Source: Tepidibacter hydrothermalis
Lineage (GTDB): Bacteria; Bacillota; Clostridia; Peptostreptococcales; Peptostreptococcaceae
Length of the DNA: 64,000 nucleotides
Reading direction: 5' to 3'
NCBI RefSeq assembly: GCF_029542625.1
Contig: NZ_CP120733.1
Coordinates: 62,001-126,000, forward strand
The notes below the pieces were generated by a model. The model did no database searches and was not told the origin of the DNA. It saw only the letters and a list, made by a program, of their open reading frames with translations. Positions 35,924 to 44,204 of the stretch are shown here, one piece after another. Each line of letters begins with the position of its first letter. Position 1 is the first letter of the stretch. The position numbers and the translations under genes were made by a program.

Positions 35924-37231
35924 ATGTCAGCTACTGTAAATACTGATAAAAGTGTAAGGCAAAACAAAGGCTTTGAGATAATGGGAATATCACTTCCTAT
36001 GTTTATGATTTTATCAATAGTTATTTTAGGAGCAACTTATATGGGAGTACTCCCTAAAGGTATGATTGGAGCACTACCTCTTATGATGGTTGTAGGTGCA
36101 TCACTGAACGAGTTAGGAAATCGTTTGCCGATAATAAAAGATTATTTAGGTGGAGGTGCAATTGTTATTATATTTGCATCTGCAGCATTAGTAACATACG
36201 GAATACTACCAGAGAGTTCAAAAGAAATTATGACTAGCTTTATGAAGGGTGAAGGATTTTTAAGTTTTTACATTGCAGCACTTATAACAGGTAGTATTTT
36301 GGGTATGGATAGAAAGCTTTTAATTAGTGCATCTATAAGATATTTACCTGTTATTATTGGTGGAGTTATTGCTGCTCTAGGATTAACAGGACTTGTTGGT
36401 ATGATTATGGGATATGGAGCAAAGGAAGCAATACTTTATATAGCTATTCCTATTATGGGAGGCGGTATGGGAGCAGGAGCAGTTCCGCTTGCGGAAATGT
36501 TTGGACAGGTATTAGATGTTGATCCTGCTAATATGATGTCGAAGATGGTTCCGGCGCTTGCGTTGGGAAATGCCATGGCAATTGTTGTTGCTGGATTATT
36601 AGATAAAATAGGTAAGAAAAGAAAGAATTTAACTGGAAATGGAAAATTAATGAAGGCACAGGATGATATCAAAGAGGAATCAAAAGAAGTTATAAAACTT
36701 GATTATAAATTGATGGGAATAGGAATATTACTATCTACTACTTTCTTCGTATGGGGTAAGATGTTAGCTAAGTTCATTCCTATACACTCATACGCTTTAA
36801 TGATTATAAGTGTGGCTATTGTAAAAGTATTAGGTATTGTACCTGAAAAGTATGAAAAAGGTGCATTTCAGTGGTTTAGGTTTGTTATGACAAACTTTAC
36901 ACCAGCATTACTAGTAGGAATAGGTGTAGCATATACGGATTTAAATGCAGTTATAAGTTCTTTATCGTTAGTATATATAGTATTAGTATTTACTACTGTT
37001 GTAGGAGCTACAATGGGTTCGGGCTTTGTGGGTCACTTCTTAGGATTTTATCCTATAGAAGCATCTATAACTGGAGGCTTATGTATGGCAAATATGGGTG
37101 GAACTGGAGATGTAGCAGTACTATCTGCAAGTAAGAGAATGGAGTTAATGCCATTTGCTCAAATTTCATCACGTATTGGTGGAGCATTCATGTTAATTCT
37201 AGCTACTAGCTTGTTATCACTATTTGTATAA
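35924..37231 (+). CDS. 2-hydroxycarboxylate (malate/citrate) symporter, 2HCT family
   Basis: A 435-residue membrane protein with about 11 helices, start ATG 35924 after AAGGAGG. The family's two re-entrant loops are visible: GGGMGAGAVPLAEMF (about residue 184) and GGTGDVAVLSASKRMELM (about 394). It imports malate or citrate with Na+ or H+, or exchanges for lactate. It stands directly behind the malic enzyme gene, so malate is the likely substrate (MaeN-like); citrate cannot be excluded. Confidence 0.92.
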   Translation: MSATVNTDKSVRQNKGFEIMGISLPMFMILSIVILGATYMGVLPKGMIGALPLMMVVGASLNELGNRLPIIKDYLGGGAIVIIFASAALVTYGILPESSKEIMTSFMKGEGFLSFYIAALITGSILGMDRKLLISASIRYLPVIIGGVIAALGLTGLVGMIMGYGAKEAILYIAIPIMGGGMGAGAVPLAEMFGQVLDVDPANMMSKMVPALALGNAMAIVVAGLLDKIGKKRKNLTGNGKLMKAQDDIKEESKEVIKLDYKLMGIGILLSTTFFVWGKMLAKFIPIHSYALMIISVAIVKVLGIVPEKYEKGAFQWFRFVMTNFTPALLVGIGVAYTDLNAVISSLSLVYIVLVFTTVVGATMGSGFVGHFLGFYPIEASITGGLCMANMGGTGDVAVLSASKRMELMPFAQISSRIGGAFMLILATSLLSLFV

Positions 37232-37271
37232 AAAGTTATTCTTTAAAAGAATCTTAAATGTAAACTTTTTT

Positions 37272-37382
37272 AAAATTGCATGGCGCCAACGAGTCTTATC
37301 AAACTCCGTTGCTTAAAACTCATAACGAAAATTATATTTATCTACAACTTTAAAAGGAATATAATTTCCTATTCGTTATAAA
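37272..37382 (-). repeat. Family-B repeat, copy B7, with a variant left part
   Basis: On the minus strand: ATAACGAATAGGAAATTATA, then TTGTAGATAAATATAATTTT, CGTTATGAG, and the B core CAACGGAGTTTGATAAGACT plus CGTTGGCGCCATG. The AATAACGA...CGTTATGA part is itself palindromic and recurs alone at 54928-54990. Confidence 0.6.
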
Positions 37383-37383
37383 A

Positions 37384-37421
37384 AAGGACTGTTAGCAAAA
37401 AAATGTTAACAGTCTTTTTGT
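37384..37421 (+). terminator. Terminator of the malate operon
   Basis: GACTGTTA pairs with TTAACAGTC, then TTTTT. It lies beyond the B7 repeat. Confidence 0.75.
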
Positions 37422-37422
37422 G

Positions 37423-37452
37423 TTGTAAAAATCAACCACAATATGGTATTAT
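37423..37452 (+). promoter_or_regulatory. Predicted promoter of the third YcdB gene
   Basis: TTGTAA, 18 bp, TATTAT, the same spacing as in the two other YcdB-paralog promoters. Confidence 0.45.
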
Positions 37453-37489
37453 CATCTTATATATACAAAAAAAGTAAGGGGGCGTTTTT

Positions 37490-39073
37490 GTGAAGAATAG
37501 ATTTATATTAAGTTTATTTGTATTTGTTTTTATTATTAGTAGTTGTGTATTTGCTTTTGCAGATGAGAATCTAAGTAAGGATGAAGCTAAGAAGATAGCT
37601 GTTGATACTGTTGAGAAATACTTCGATATAGATGTTGATAATAATTTTGAAGTTACAGTTATGGAGAGTTATAAAGAAGGAGCTTGGGATATAAATATAT
37701 GCAAAGAAGATAAAAACTATATGGATGTAGATGTTTGTATTGAACCAGATAAAACTGTATCTAGTGTATATATATATCAACGTGGTGAAAATAATAAGAA
37801 ATTAACTAAGTCTGAGGCTAGAAAGTTAGCAGATGATTTAATTAATAAAATGCATCCAGACAAAGTAAAAAATACTAAATGTATTGAAAAAGAAGATGAT
37901 TATAGTTTTGATTTTGAATACAAAAGAGTTTTAAATGATATAGAGTTTGATCAACAAGGAATAAATATAACTGTAGATAGAGAACTTAATAGAGTATCTG
38001 ATTATAGTTTAAATTGGGATGACAATACTGATATGCCAAAAGTTGAAAATGTAATAGATAAATCTAAGGCTGCAAAAATTATAGAAGACAATATAGAAAT
38101 GAGACCTATGTACATAGATACATACAATGAAGATGGAAGCGAAAAGGAAAAAGCAAAGTTTGTATATGCGCCTTATTATAAAAATTCAAGTATGATAGAT
38201 GCTAAAGATGGTGAACTTGAGTATTATATAAAGAATATGGACAGAAGTATGATGAGTAAAGAAAATTATAAAGAATCAGTATCAATAAAAATGCCAAGCT
38301 ATAACTTAAATGAGCAAGAAACAAGAGACTATGTAACAAAGAAAATTAAAGAGTTATTAAATAAAGATATAACTATAACTAGCATAGAAGAACTTGTGGA
38401 TGTTGAAAATAAAAAGACATCAAAAGGGGAAGCTTGGGGAGTTAAATTCAGTTATAAAGATGAAGAAAAAAATGAAGTAAATGGTAAGATAGTAATAGAT
38501 AAAAACAATAAAGAAATAATACATATGGATACTAATTTTGATAAATGGGGCGAAACAGATGTAAAGCCAAAATATACATGGGAAGATGGATATGAAAGAG
38601 CTTTACAGGTTTTAGCAGATAATTGTCAAAGTAAGGCTGCTAATATAGATACTGAAATAAGAAAAATTAATGGAGAGTATAAGGATAAAGAAGGAAATAT
38701 GCATTATAATAGTATTGGAAGATATAAATTTAATAGAGTGGTAAATGGAGCAAAATATATAGACAACACTACAAGAGTATATGTTGATTTAAATAATAAT
38801 AATATAGTATCTATAGAAGGATACTGGGATAATAGTAAGAAGTTTGAAGATCAGAGTAAAGCTTTGGATATTGAAAAAATAAAACAGTTATATATTGATA
38901 AAAATGAAGTCAAGCTTTGTTATGTAGATATATACGATCAAGAAAGTAAGAAAACAGAGACAAGATTAATGTATAAGATGAGTGAAAAAGAAGGAATGGA
39001 CGATATAGAGTATGTAGATGCTTTAACTGGAGAATTTTTGGATTATGATGGTGAGATAATAAAGATGAATTAA
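37490..39073 (+). CDS. Secreted YcdB/PepSY-repeat protein without SLH domains (paralog 3)
   Basis: A 527-residue protein from GTG 37490, 7 bp after AAGGGGG, with a signal peptide ending near CVFAFADEN (residue 26). The PepSY-like units (KDEAKKIAVDTVEKYFDI, KSEARKLADDLINKM, NEQETRDYVTKKIKE) follow the same plan as the proteins at 27221 and 29649, but the protein stops where their SLH part would begin. It is therefore either freely secreted or held by another protein. A good hairpin terminator follows. Confidence 0.83.
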   Translation: MKNRFILSLFVFVFIISSCVFAFADENLSKDEAKKIAVDTVEKYFDIDVDNNFEVTVMESYKEGAWDINICKEDKNYMDVDVCIEPDKTVSSVYIYQRGENNKKLTKSEARKLADDLINKMHPDKVKNTKCIEKEDDYSFDFEYKRVLNDIEFDQQGINITVDRELNRVSDYSLNWDDNTDMPKVENVIDKSKAAKIIEDNIEMRPMYIDTYNEDGSEKEKAKFVYAPYYKNSSMIDAKDGELEYYIKNMDRSMMSKENYKESVSIKMPSYNLNEQETRDYVTKKIKELLNKDITITSIEELVDVENKKTSKGEAWGVKFSYKDEEKNEVNGKIVIDKNNKEIIHMDTNFDKWGETDVKPKYTWEDGYERALQVLADNCQSKAANIDTEIRKINGEYKDKEGNMHYNSIGRYKFNRVVNGAKYIDNTTRVYVDLNNNNIVSIEGYWDNSKKFEDQSKALDIEKIKQLYIDKNEVKLCYVDIYDQESKKTETRLMYKMSEKEGMDDIEYVDALTGEFLDYDGEIIKMN

Positions 39074-39077
39074 TTAA

Positions 39078-39115
39078 AAGATGGCTAATTTAATAAATTA
39101 GCCATCTTTTTTTAT
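39078..39115 (+). terminator. Terminator after YcdB paralog 3
   Basis: AAGATGGCTAATTT pairs with AAATTAGCCATCTT, then a T-run. Confidence 0.87.
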
Positions 39116-39143
39116 AATAAAAAATCATATGGAAGTTAAGCCT

Positions 39144-39344
39144 AAAATTACGAGCATAAAAATACCGCTACTTAGTTAACCTTTTTATAAAACTAAAGAT
39201 TACGTATACTCAATATTCTAAAATTTTTAAACTCCCTATGGTCAAACAAAAAAGTTTTTTAACGTATATTAAGTATTCGTAATCTAAGTTTTATAGAAAA
39301 AGGTTAACCAAAAAGTAGCTAACATTTCAATGCACGTAATTTTT
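39144..39344 (+). repeat. Long-hairpin element, family A, copy A5
   Basis: The outer arms AAAATTACGAGCAT and ATGCACGTAATTTT pair with one mismatch. The inner stem differs from other copies on both sides together: GATTACGTATACTCAATATT faces AATATTAAGTATTCGTAATC-type sequence, where A6 and A8 have a GTCTTATTAAATATCC / GGATAT pair. Confidence 0.8.
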
Positions 39345-39404
39345 AATGTGGTTTTGTAGATAATATACATTTAAATGCATTTAAAGATTAAAATCTGAAC
39401 TTAC

Positions 39405-39453
39405 AAAATAAATGGCATTAATACTTGAGCGGTATTTTAATGTCATTTATTTT
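39405..39453 (+). repeat. Miniature hairpin with the family-A end signature
   Basis: AAAATAAATGGCATTAATAC pairs with GGTATTTTAATGTCATTTAT. GCGGTATTTTAATG is the inverse of the family-A left end. It may be a deletion product of a full element. Confidence 0.5.
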
Positions 39454-39534
39454 GGATTAAATACATGAATTTGATTATAATTTCAAAAAAAATACACAAC
39501 CTAATTATATATAAGTATGGTTAGGAGGATTTTT

Positions 39535-41364
39535 ATGAAAAAGGTATATAAATTATCTATTATAGCTGTGTTGATTGTAAGCTTGTTTTCTTTTTATAGT
39601 TTAGAAACTAAGACTGTATCTGTATTTAGTAATAAGCAAAACACTAATAAGTATAAGTGGAATCTTTCGGATATATATTCTTCTAATTCTGATTGGGAGA
39701 GAGATTATAAGATACTTGAGAACAATATACCCAAGATAAAAGCTTATAAGGGTAAGCTTTCAAGAGGATCTAGGTATTTATATGAGGCTTTAAATACAAC
39801 TGACAATATGAGTAGAATGCTTGAAAAGCTTTATTCGTATGCTTATATGAGTAAAGATACAGATACTTCAAATAATAAATATCTAACTATGTGTGATAAT
39901 ATAAGTTATTTGAGTGTTAAACTTAGTAGTAGTGTATCGTTTATAGAGCCTGAGATTTTAAATACTCCAAAGGAGACTATAGATAAGTTTGTAAAGAATA
40001 ATACTAAGTTAAAGCCGTATAAATTTTATTTGAATAATTTGTATAAGTCAAAGGAGCATATGCTATCAGATAAAGAGGAGAGAATCTTGTCTTTATCAAA
40101 AGGGGTGGCAAGTACTCCAGAGAATGTTTATACTTCATTTAAAGATATAGATAGAAAGACGAATTTTACTCCTGGGGAATATTCTAGTTTACTACAAGAT
40201 GATAATCGTGAAACTAGAAAAAGTGCATTTGTGCAAGAATTTGAAAGCTATAAAAAAAATATAAATGTTTTGGCATCGGCTCTATCAGGTCAAGTCAAGA
40301 GGGATATATTTTATTCAAAGGCTAGAAATTACAAAACATCTCTTGAGGCATCTCTTGATAAGGATAACATAGATGTATCATTGTACAACAATTTAATAAT
40401 AGAGGTGAATAATAAATTAGATGTATTCCATAAGTATGTAGCTCTTAGAAAGAAAATATTAAAGCTTGATGAGATACATTATTATGATATGTACAATCCT
40501 TTGAAAGAAAACAACAAAAAAATAGAATACGAGGAGGCTAAAAAGATTGTAAGCAAGGCTTTAAGTCCTCTTGGTAAGCAGTATGTAGAAGATTTGAATT
40601 TTGGAATAGATAATAGATGGGTAGATGTATATTCTAGTGAAAATAAAAGAGGTGGAGCTTATTCATGGGGAAGTTATGATACTCATCCTTATGTGCTTTT
40701 AAATTATAATAATACATTAAGTGGTGTATCTACATTTGCACATGAGATGGGCCATGCAATGAATAATTATTATTCTTCTAAAAATCAAGAGTATGTAAAC
40801 TATAATTACCCAATATTTACTGCAGAGGTAGCATCTATAACTAATGAAGCTCTGTTATTTGAGCATTTGATAAAGAATTCTAAAACTAAAGATGAAAAAA
40901 TGTATTATATACAAGGTTATATAGATCTTATAAGGGGAAGTATATACACTCAAGCTATGTATGCTGAGTTTGAAAAAATTATACACGATAGAGCTGAAAA
41001 AGGAGAGGCTTTAACATCTAATAATTTGAATAAGCTTTGGGGAAGTCTTATGAAAAAATACTATGGTAAAGATTTTAAAATGGATGATATATGCTCTATA
41101 TGGTGGAGTAGGATACCTCATTTTTATTCAAATTTTTATGTGTATAAATATGCTACAGGATGTTGTGCTGCTATAAGTTTATCTCAAGATATATTAAGTG
41201 GTAAAAATGATAAATATTTAGATTTTTTAGCTGCTGGAGGATCTGATTATCCTATAGATATACTGAAAAAAGCAGGTGTAGATATGAATGATACTAAATG
41301 TATAAATGATGCACTTAAAAAGTTTGAAAGTTTGGTGAATGAACTTGAAAAACTAGCTGGATAA
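39535..41364 (+). CDS. pepF: Secreted oligoendopeptidase F (M3B metallopeptidase)
   Basis: 609 residues from ATG 39535, 6 bp after AGGAGG; an in-frame ATG at 39517 lies before the site. The zinc motif HEMGH is at residues 403-407 (FAHEMGHAMNNYY), with the third ligand expected in FTAEVASITNEALLFEHL. The enzyme cuts short peptides. Family members are mostly cytoplasmic, but this one has a clear N-terminal signal or membrane segment (KLSIIAVLIVSLFSFYSLE), so it probably works at the cell surface. It is a single gene with no peptide transporter adjacent. Confidence 0.9.
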   Translation: MKKVYKLSIIAVLIVSLFSFYSLETKTVSVFSNKQNTNKYKWNLSDIYSSNSDWERDYKILENNIPKIKAYKGKLSRGSRYLYEALNTTDNMSRMLEKLYSYAYMSKDTDTSNNKYLTMCDNISYLSVKLSSSVSFIEPEILNTPKETIDKFVKNNTKLKPYKFYLNNLYKSKEHMLSDKEERILSLSKGVASTPENVYTSFKDIDRKTNFTPGEYSSLLQDDNRETRKSAFVQEFESYKKNINVLASALSGQVKRDIFYSKARNYKTSLEASLDKDNIDVSLYNNLIIEVNNKLDVFHKYVALRKKILKLDEIHYYDMYNPLKENNKKIEYEEAKKIVSKALSPLGKQYVEDLNFGIDNRWVDVYSSENKRGGAYSWGSYDTHPYVLLNYNNTLSGVSTFAHEMGHAMNNYYSSKNQEYVNYNYPIFTAEVASITNEALLFEHLIKNSKTKDEKMYYIQGYIDLIRGSIYTQAMYAEFEKIIHDRAEKGEALTSNNLNKLWGSLMKKYYGKDFKMDDICSIWWSRIPHFYSNFYVYKYATGCCAAISLSQDILSGKNDKYLDFLAAGGSDYPIDILKKAGVDMNDTKCINDALKKFESLVNELEKLAG

Positions 41365-41457
41365 CAAGTGATTTTTCAGAAAAATGAAAAAAATAACAAA
41401 TGAAATTACTACAAACTAATATGGAGAAATGGTATAATAGACCTATTACCGTATAAA

Positions 41458-41494
41458 AATAACCTTATCAAATAGATGAGGTTATTAATTTTTG
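41458..41494 (+). terminator. Hairpin with T-run before the DUF4430 gene
   Basis: AATAACCTTATC and GATGAGGTTATT form a stem, then AATTTTT. It lies 13 bp before the next gene, so it may be an attenuator rather than the end of the peptidase transcript. Confidence 0.5.
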
Positions 41495-41506
41495 GAGGAT
41501 TAAAAT

Positions 41507-42421
41507 ATGAAAAAGACATTATTGATTGTTATCATTGCGATACTTATGACATCTATGGTTGGATGTAGTGAAAATGTAATAGAAGGTAGCAGTAATATCA
41601 TTTTATCTCAGGATTTTGGAGATAAGCAAATATATGATCAAAAACTAGATTTTACTAAAAATACTACTGTTATGGAATTAATGCAGAGTAATTTAGATGT
41701 AAAAATTGAAAATGAATTTGTAGATTCAATAAATGGAATAAAGTCAGAATACAGTGAAGAAAAGAAGTTAGGTTGGTTTTATTATATAAATGGTAACTTA
41801 GCACAAGTGGGTCCTGAAAATTATTATTTGAATTCAGGGGATGATGTATTGTGGGACTATCATACTTGGGAAAATGAAATTTATATATCGAGTATAATAG
41901 GATCATATCCTAAGAACTTCACTAATGGATATGATGGCAAAAAATTAAAAACAGAGCTTGTATATTCTGAGGAGTATGAAAAAGATACGGATAACTTATA
42001 TAACTATTTAAAAAATAATGGGGTTGAAGATTTAGTTAAAAAGGATATAAAAAATGGATATGATGATGATGAAAAAATAAATACTATACTTATTTCAACT
42101 TGGAGTGAACTTTCAAAAATAGATAATATAAGAGAGATTTATAATGACAAAAAGGGAGAACTTTTCTTTAAGGTAGACAATGGAGTCAAAGGCCTTGACT
42201 GTTGTAAAAATGTAGTTAAAGAATTTGATAAAGCGGCTGTAATAGCATCATTGCCGAAAGGATACTCTACTTTATCTAATATATGGATTGTAACGGGAAA
42301 TGATGAGAATATGATAAAGAAAGCTTTAAACATTCTTTATGAAAATCCAGAAAAAATAAAAGGAAAATTTGCAGCTATAGTTACAGATAAAGAAGTATTA
42401 AATATTCCTGTATCAAGATAA
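41507..42421 (+). CDS. DUF4430-domain lipoprotein
   Basis: A 304-residue protein from ATG 41507 after GGAGG. Its signal peptide ends in a lipobox (MTSMVGCSEN, Cys about 20), so it is a membrane-anchored lipoprotein. Residues about 35-125 form a DUF4430 domain (TVMELMQSNLDVKIE, LGWFYYINGNLAQVG, DDVLWDYHTWE), related to the cobalamin-binding transcobalamin fold and to surface adhesins. The remaining 180 residues are an unassigned alpha/beta domain. DUF4430 proteins may bind cobalamin-type ligands, but no cobalamin riboswitch is visible. A family-B repeat follows. Confidence 0.8.
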   Translation: MKKTLLIVIIAILMTSMVGCSENVIEGSSNIILSQDFGDKQIYDQKLDFTKNTTVMELMQSNLDVKIENEFVDSINGIKSEYSEEKKLGWFYYINGNLAQVGPENYYLNSGDDVLWDYHTWENEIYISSIIGSYPKNFTNGYDGKKLKTELVYSEEYEKDTDNLYNYLKNNGVEDLVKKDIKNGYDDDEKINTILISTWSELSKIDNIREIYNDKKGELFFKVDNGVKGLDCCKNVVKEFDKAAVIASLPKGYSTLSNIWIVTGNDENMIKKALNILYENPEKIKGKFAAIVTDKEVLNIPVSR

Positions 42422-42439
42422 ATTATTATACAGTATAAT

Positions 42440-42533
42440 AATTAAAGAACTATACTTGTGACTATTTTTAGCAACGGAGTGTGTAGGATTCGTTGGCGAT
42501 ATAGTCAATGAAAAGCATTATATGAATTTTAAA
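42440..42533 (+). repeat. Family-B repeat, copy B8
   Basis: TATACTTGTGACTATTTTTA, GCAACGGAGTGTGTAGGATT, CGTTGGCGATATAGTCAATG and a GAATTTTAAATG end. It immediately precedes the galU ribosome site, so a transcript of the repeat would form part of the galU leader. Confidence 0.6.
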
Positions 42534-42548
42534 TGAAGGGGTGTTTAT

Positions 42549-43427
42549 GTGGATAAGGTAAGAAAAGCTATAATACCAGCTGCAGGTCTTGGAACAAGGT
42601 TTTTGCCTGCGACTAAGGCTCAGCCCAAAGAAATGCTTCCTATAGTTGACAAGCCAACTCTTCAATACATAATAGAAGAGGCTGTTGATTCTGGAATAGA
42701 AGAGATACTTATAATAACAGGAAGAAATAAACAATCTATAGAAGATCATTTTGACAAGTCTGTAGAGCTTGAAATGCAGCTTGAAAAACAAGGAAAAGAA
42801 GAGTTATTGGACATAGTTAAGAACATATCGAATATGATAAATATACATTATATAAGACAAAAGGAACCCAAAGGCTTGGGTCATGCTATATATTGTGCTA
42901 AGCACTTTATAGGAAATGAGCCATTTGCGGTAATGTTAGGCGATGACATAGTTGATGCCAAAAATCCTTGCTTAAAACAATTAATTGATGCATATAGCGA
43001 ATATAGAACTACTATACTTGGAGTACAAAATGTTCCAAATGAAGATGTTAAAAAATACGGTATAGTAGATGGAAAGCATATAGAAGATAGAATATATAAG
43101 GTTAAAGACTTAATTGAAAAGCCAGAAGTAGAAAAAGCACCATCTAATATAGCTATTCTTGGAAGGTATATTATAACTCCTAGAATCTTTGAAATACTTG
43201 AGAATCTTCCTGCTGGAAAAGGCGGAGAAATACAGCTTACAGATGGACTTAAAGAGCTTGCAAAGACAGAAGCTATGTATGCTTATAATTTCGAGGGAAG
43301 AAGATACGATGTTGGAGATAAGCTTGGATTTTTACAAGCTACTGTAGACTATGCTCTTAAAAGAGATAATCTAAGAGATGAATTTTTAGCTTATTTAGAT
43401 GATACACTTAAAAAATATAAAATATAG
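42549..43427 (+). CDS. galU: UTP-glucose-1-phosphate uridylyltransferase
   Basis: A 292-residue enzyme that makes UDP-glucose from UTP and glucose-1-phosphate, used for polysaccharide and glycolipid synthesis. It starts at GTG 42549 after GAAGGGG. The nucleotide-binding signature AGLGTRFLPATKAQPKEMLP is near residue 12, VDKPTLQYIIEEA follows, and the catalytic stretch KGLGHAIYCAKHFIG is at about 103. LIEKPEVEKAPSNIAILGRY (about 195) is typical of GalU. Length matches the family. It is followed 11 bp later by a Dabb gene. Confidence 0.96.
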   Translation: MDKVRKAIIPAAGLGTRFLPATKAQPKEMLPIVDKPTLQYIIEEAVDSGIEEILIITGRNKQSIEDHFDKSVELEMQLEKQGKEELLDIVKNISNMINIHYIRQKEPKGLGHAIYCAKHFIGNEPFAVMLGDDIVDAKNPCLKQLIDAYSEYRTTILGVQNVPNEDVKKYGIVDGKHIEDRIYKVKDLIEKPEVEKAPSNIAILGRYIITPRIFEILENLPAGKGGEIQLTDGLKELAKTEAMYAYNFEGRRYDVGDKLGFLQATVDYALKRDNLRDEFLAYLDDTLKKYKI

Positions 43428-43438
43428 GGGTGGAGTAA

Positions 43439-43723
43439 GTGATAAAGCATATAGTATTTTTTAGATTTGATGATAAAAAAGAGGTTGAAGAAGTGAAAAG
43501 AAGACTTTTAGGTATGGATGGTAAAATAGACGTACTAAGACATATAGAAGTTGGGGTTAATTTTTTAGAATCTGATAGAAACTATGACTTATGTCTTACA
43601 ACTCACTTTGATTCAATGGAAGATTTAAAAATTTATGCAGATCATGAAGTTCATGTTCCTGTTAAAGAATATATAAAATCTGTTGCAAGTTCTAGTGCTT
43701 GTGTGGATTATGAGATTATTTAA
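43439..43723 (+). CDS. Dabb (stress-responsive alpha/beta-barrel) domain protein
   Basis: A 94-residue protein from GTG 43439 after GGGGTGGAG. The Dabb pattern is clear: IKHIVFFRFDD at the start, HIEVGVNFLESDRNYDLCL in the middle and YADHEVHVPVKEYIKSV near the end. Such proteins form dimeric ferredoxin-like barrels; function is often unknown. It shares a transcript with galU by close spacing, and a family-A hairpin follows 20 bp after the stop. Confidence 0.9.
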   Translation: MIKHIVFFRFDDKKEVEEVKRRLLGMDGKIDVLRHIEVGVNFLESDRNYDLCLTTHFDSMEDLKIYADHEVHVPVKEYIKSVASSSACVDYEII

Positions 43724-43743
43724 ATTTTAGAGCCGGTTCCGCG

Positions 43744-43948
43744 AAAATGCCTCGCATTAAAATACCGCTACTTAATTAATATTTTTATAAAACTATAGAT
43801 TACGTCTTATTAAATATCCTGAAACTTCGTGAACTCCCTTTGGTCAGACAACGAAGTTTCTTAACGGATATCTAAACGACATAATCTAAGTTTTATTGAA
43901 AAATATTAACCAATAAGTAGCTAACATTTTAATGCGAGGCATTTTTTT
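43744..43948 (+). repeat. Long-hairpin element, family A, copy A6 (best copy)
   Basis: The outer arms AAAATGCCTCGCATTAAAA (43744-43762) and TTTTAATGCGAGGCATTTT (43927-43945) are perfect complements and end in a T-run. The inside includes TACCGCTACTTAATTAAT, GATTACGTCTTATTAAATAT, ACGAAGTTTCTTAACGGATA and AATAAGTAGCTAACA. The outer arm alone would be a textbook terminator for the galU-Dabb transcript. Confidence 0.85.
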
Positions 43949-43998
43949 ATTAAGTAGTTAATAGAAATTTCAATAATGTTCATTTGGGGGAGTTTAGT

Positions 43999-44074
43999 GA
44001 ACTTTTTTAACGGATATTCAAACGTTGTAATTCAAGTTTTATAAAAAAATATTTAAATCATTCCCTAGCATTTT
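43999..44074 (+). repeat. Family-A 3' half fragment
   Basis: GAACTTTTTTAACGGATATT, CAAACGTTGTAATTCAAGTT, then ATTTAAATCATTCCCTAGCA. It is the right half of an element like A1, with no left half, and is fused to a family-B repeat. Confidence 0.6.
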
Positions 44075-44143
44075 GAGCAACGGAATTCATTAGAATTCGT
44101 TGGCGATATGAGCGTAAGCGGATTTTAATACCCTTTATTTTTT
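44075..44143 (+). repeat. Family-B repeat, copy B9
   Basis: CAACGGAATTC-ATTA-GAATTCGTTG, then GCGATATGAGCGTAAGCG, a GATTTTAA end and a T-run. It is nearly identical to B1, which also follows family-A sequence. Confidence 0.65.
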
Positions 44144-44204
44144 TAGTTAAGTGCTTAATGTAAATTTAAATAATATTCATGTTGAGAAATAAATTGTATT
44201 TTAT

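Noticed and set aside
41440-41506. Cobalamin riboswitch before the DUF4430 gene
   Set aside because: DUF4430 genes can be cobalamin-linked, but this 140-bp gap has only one simple hairpin and no B12-box.
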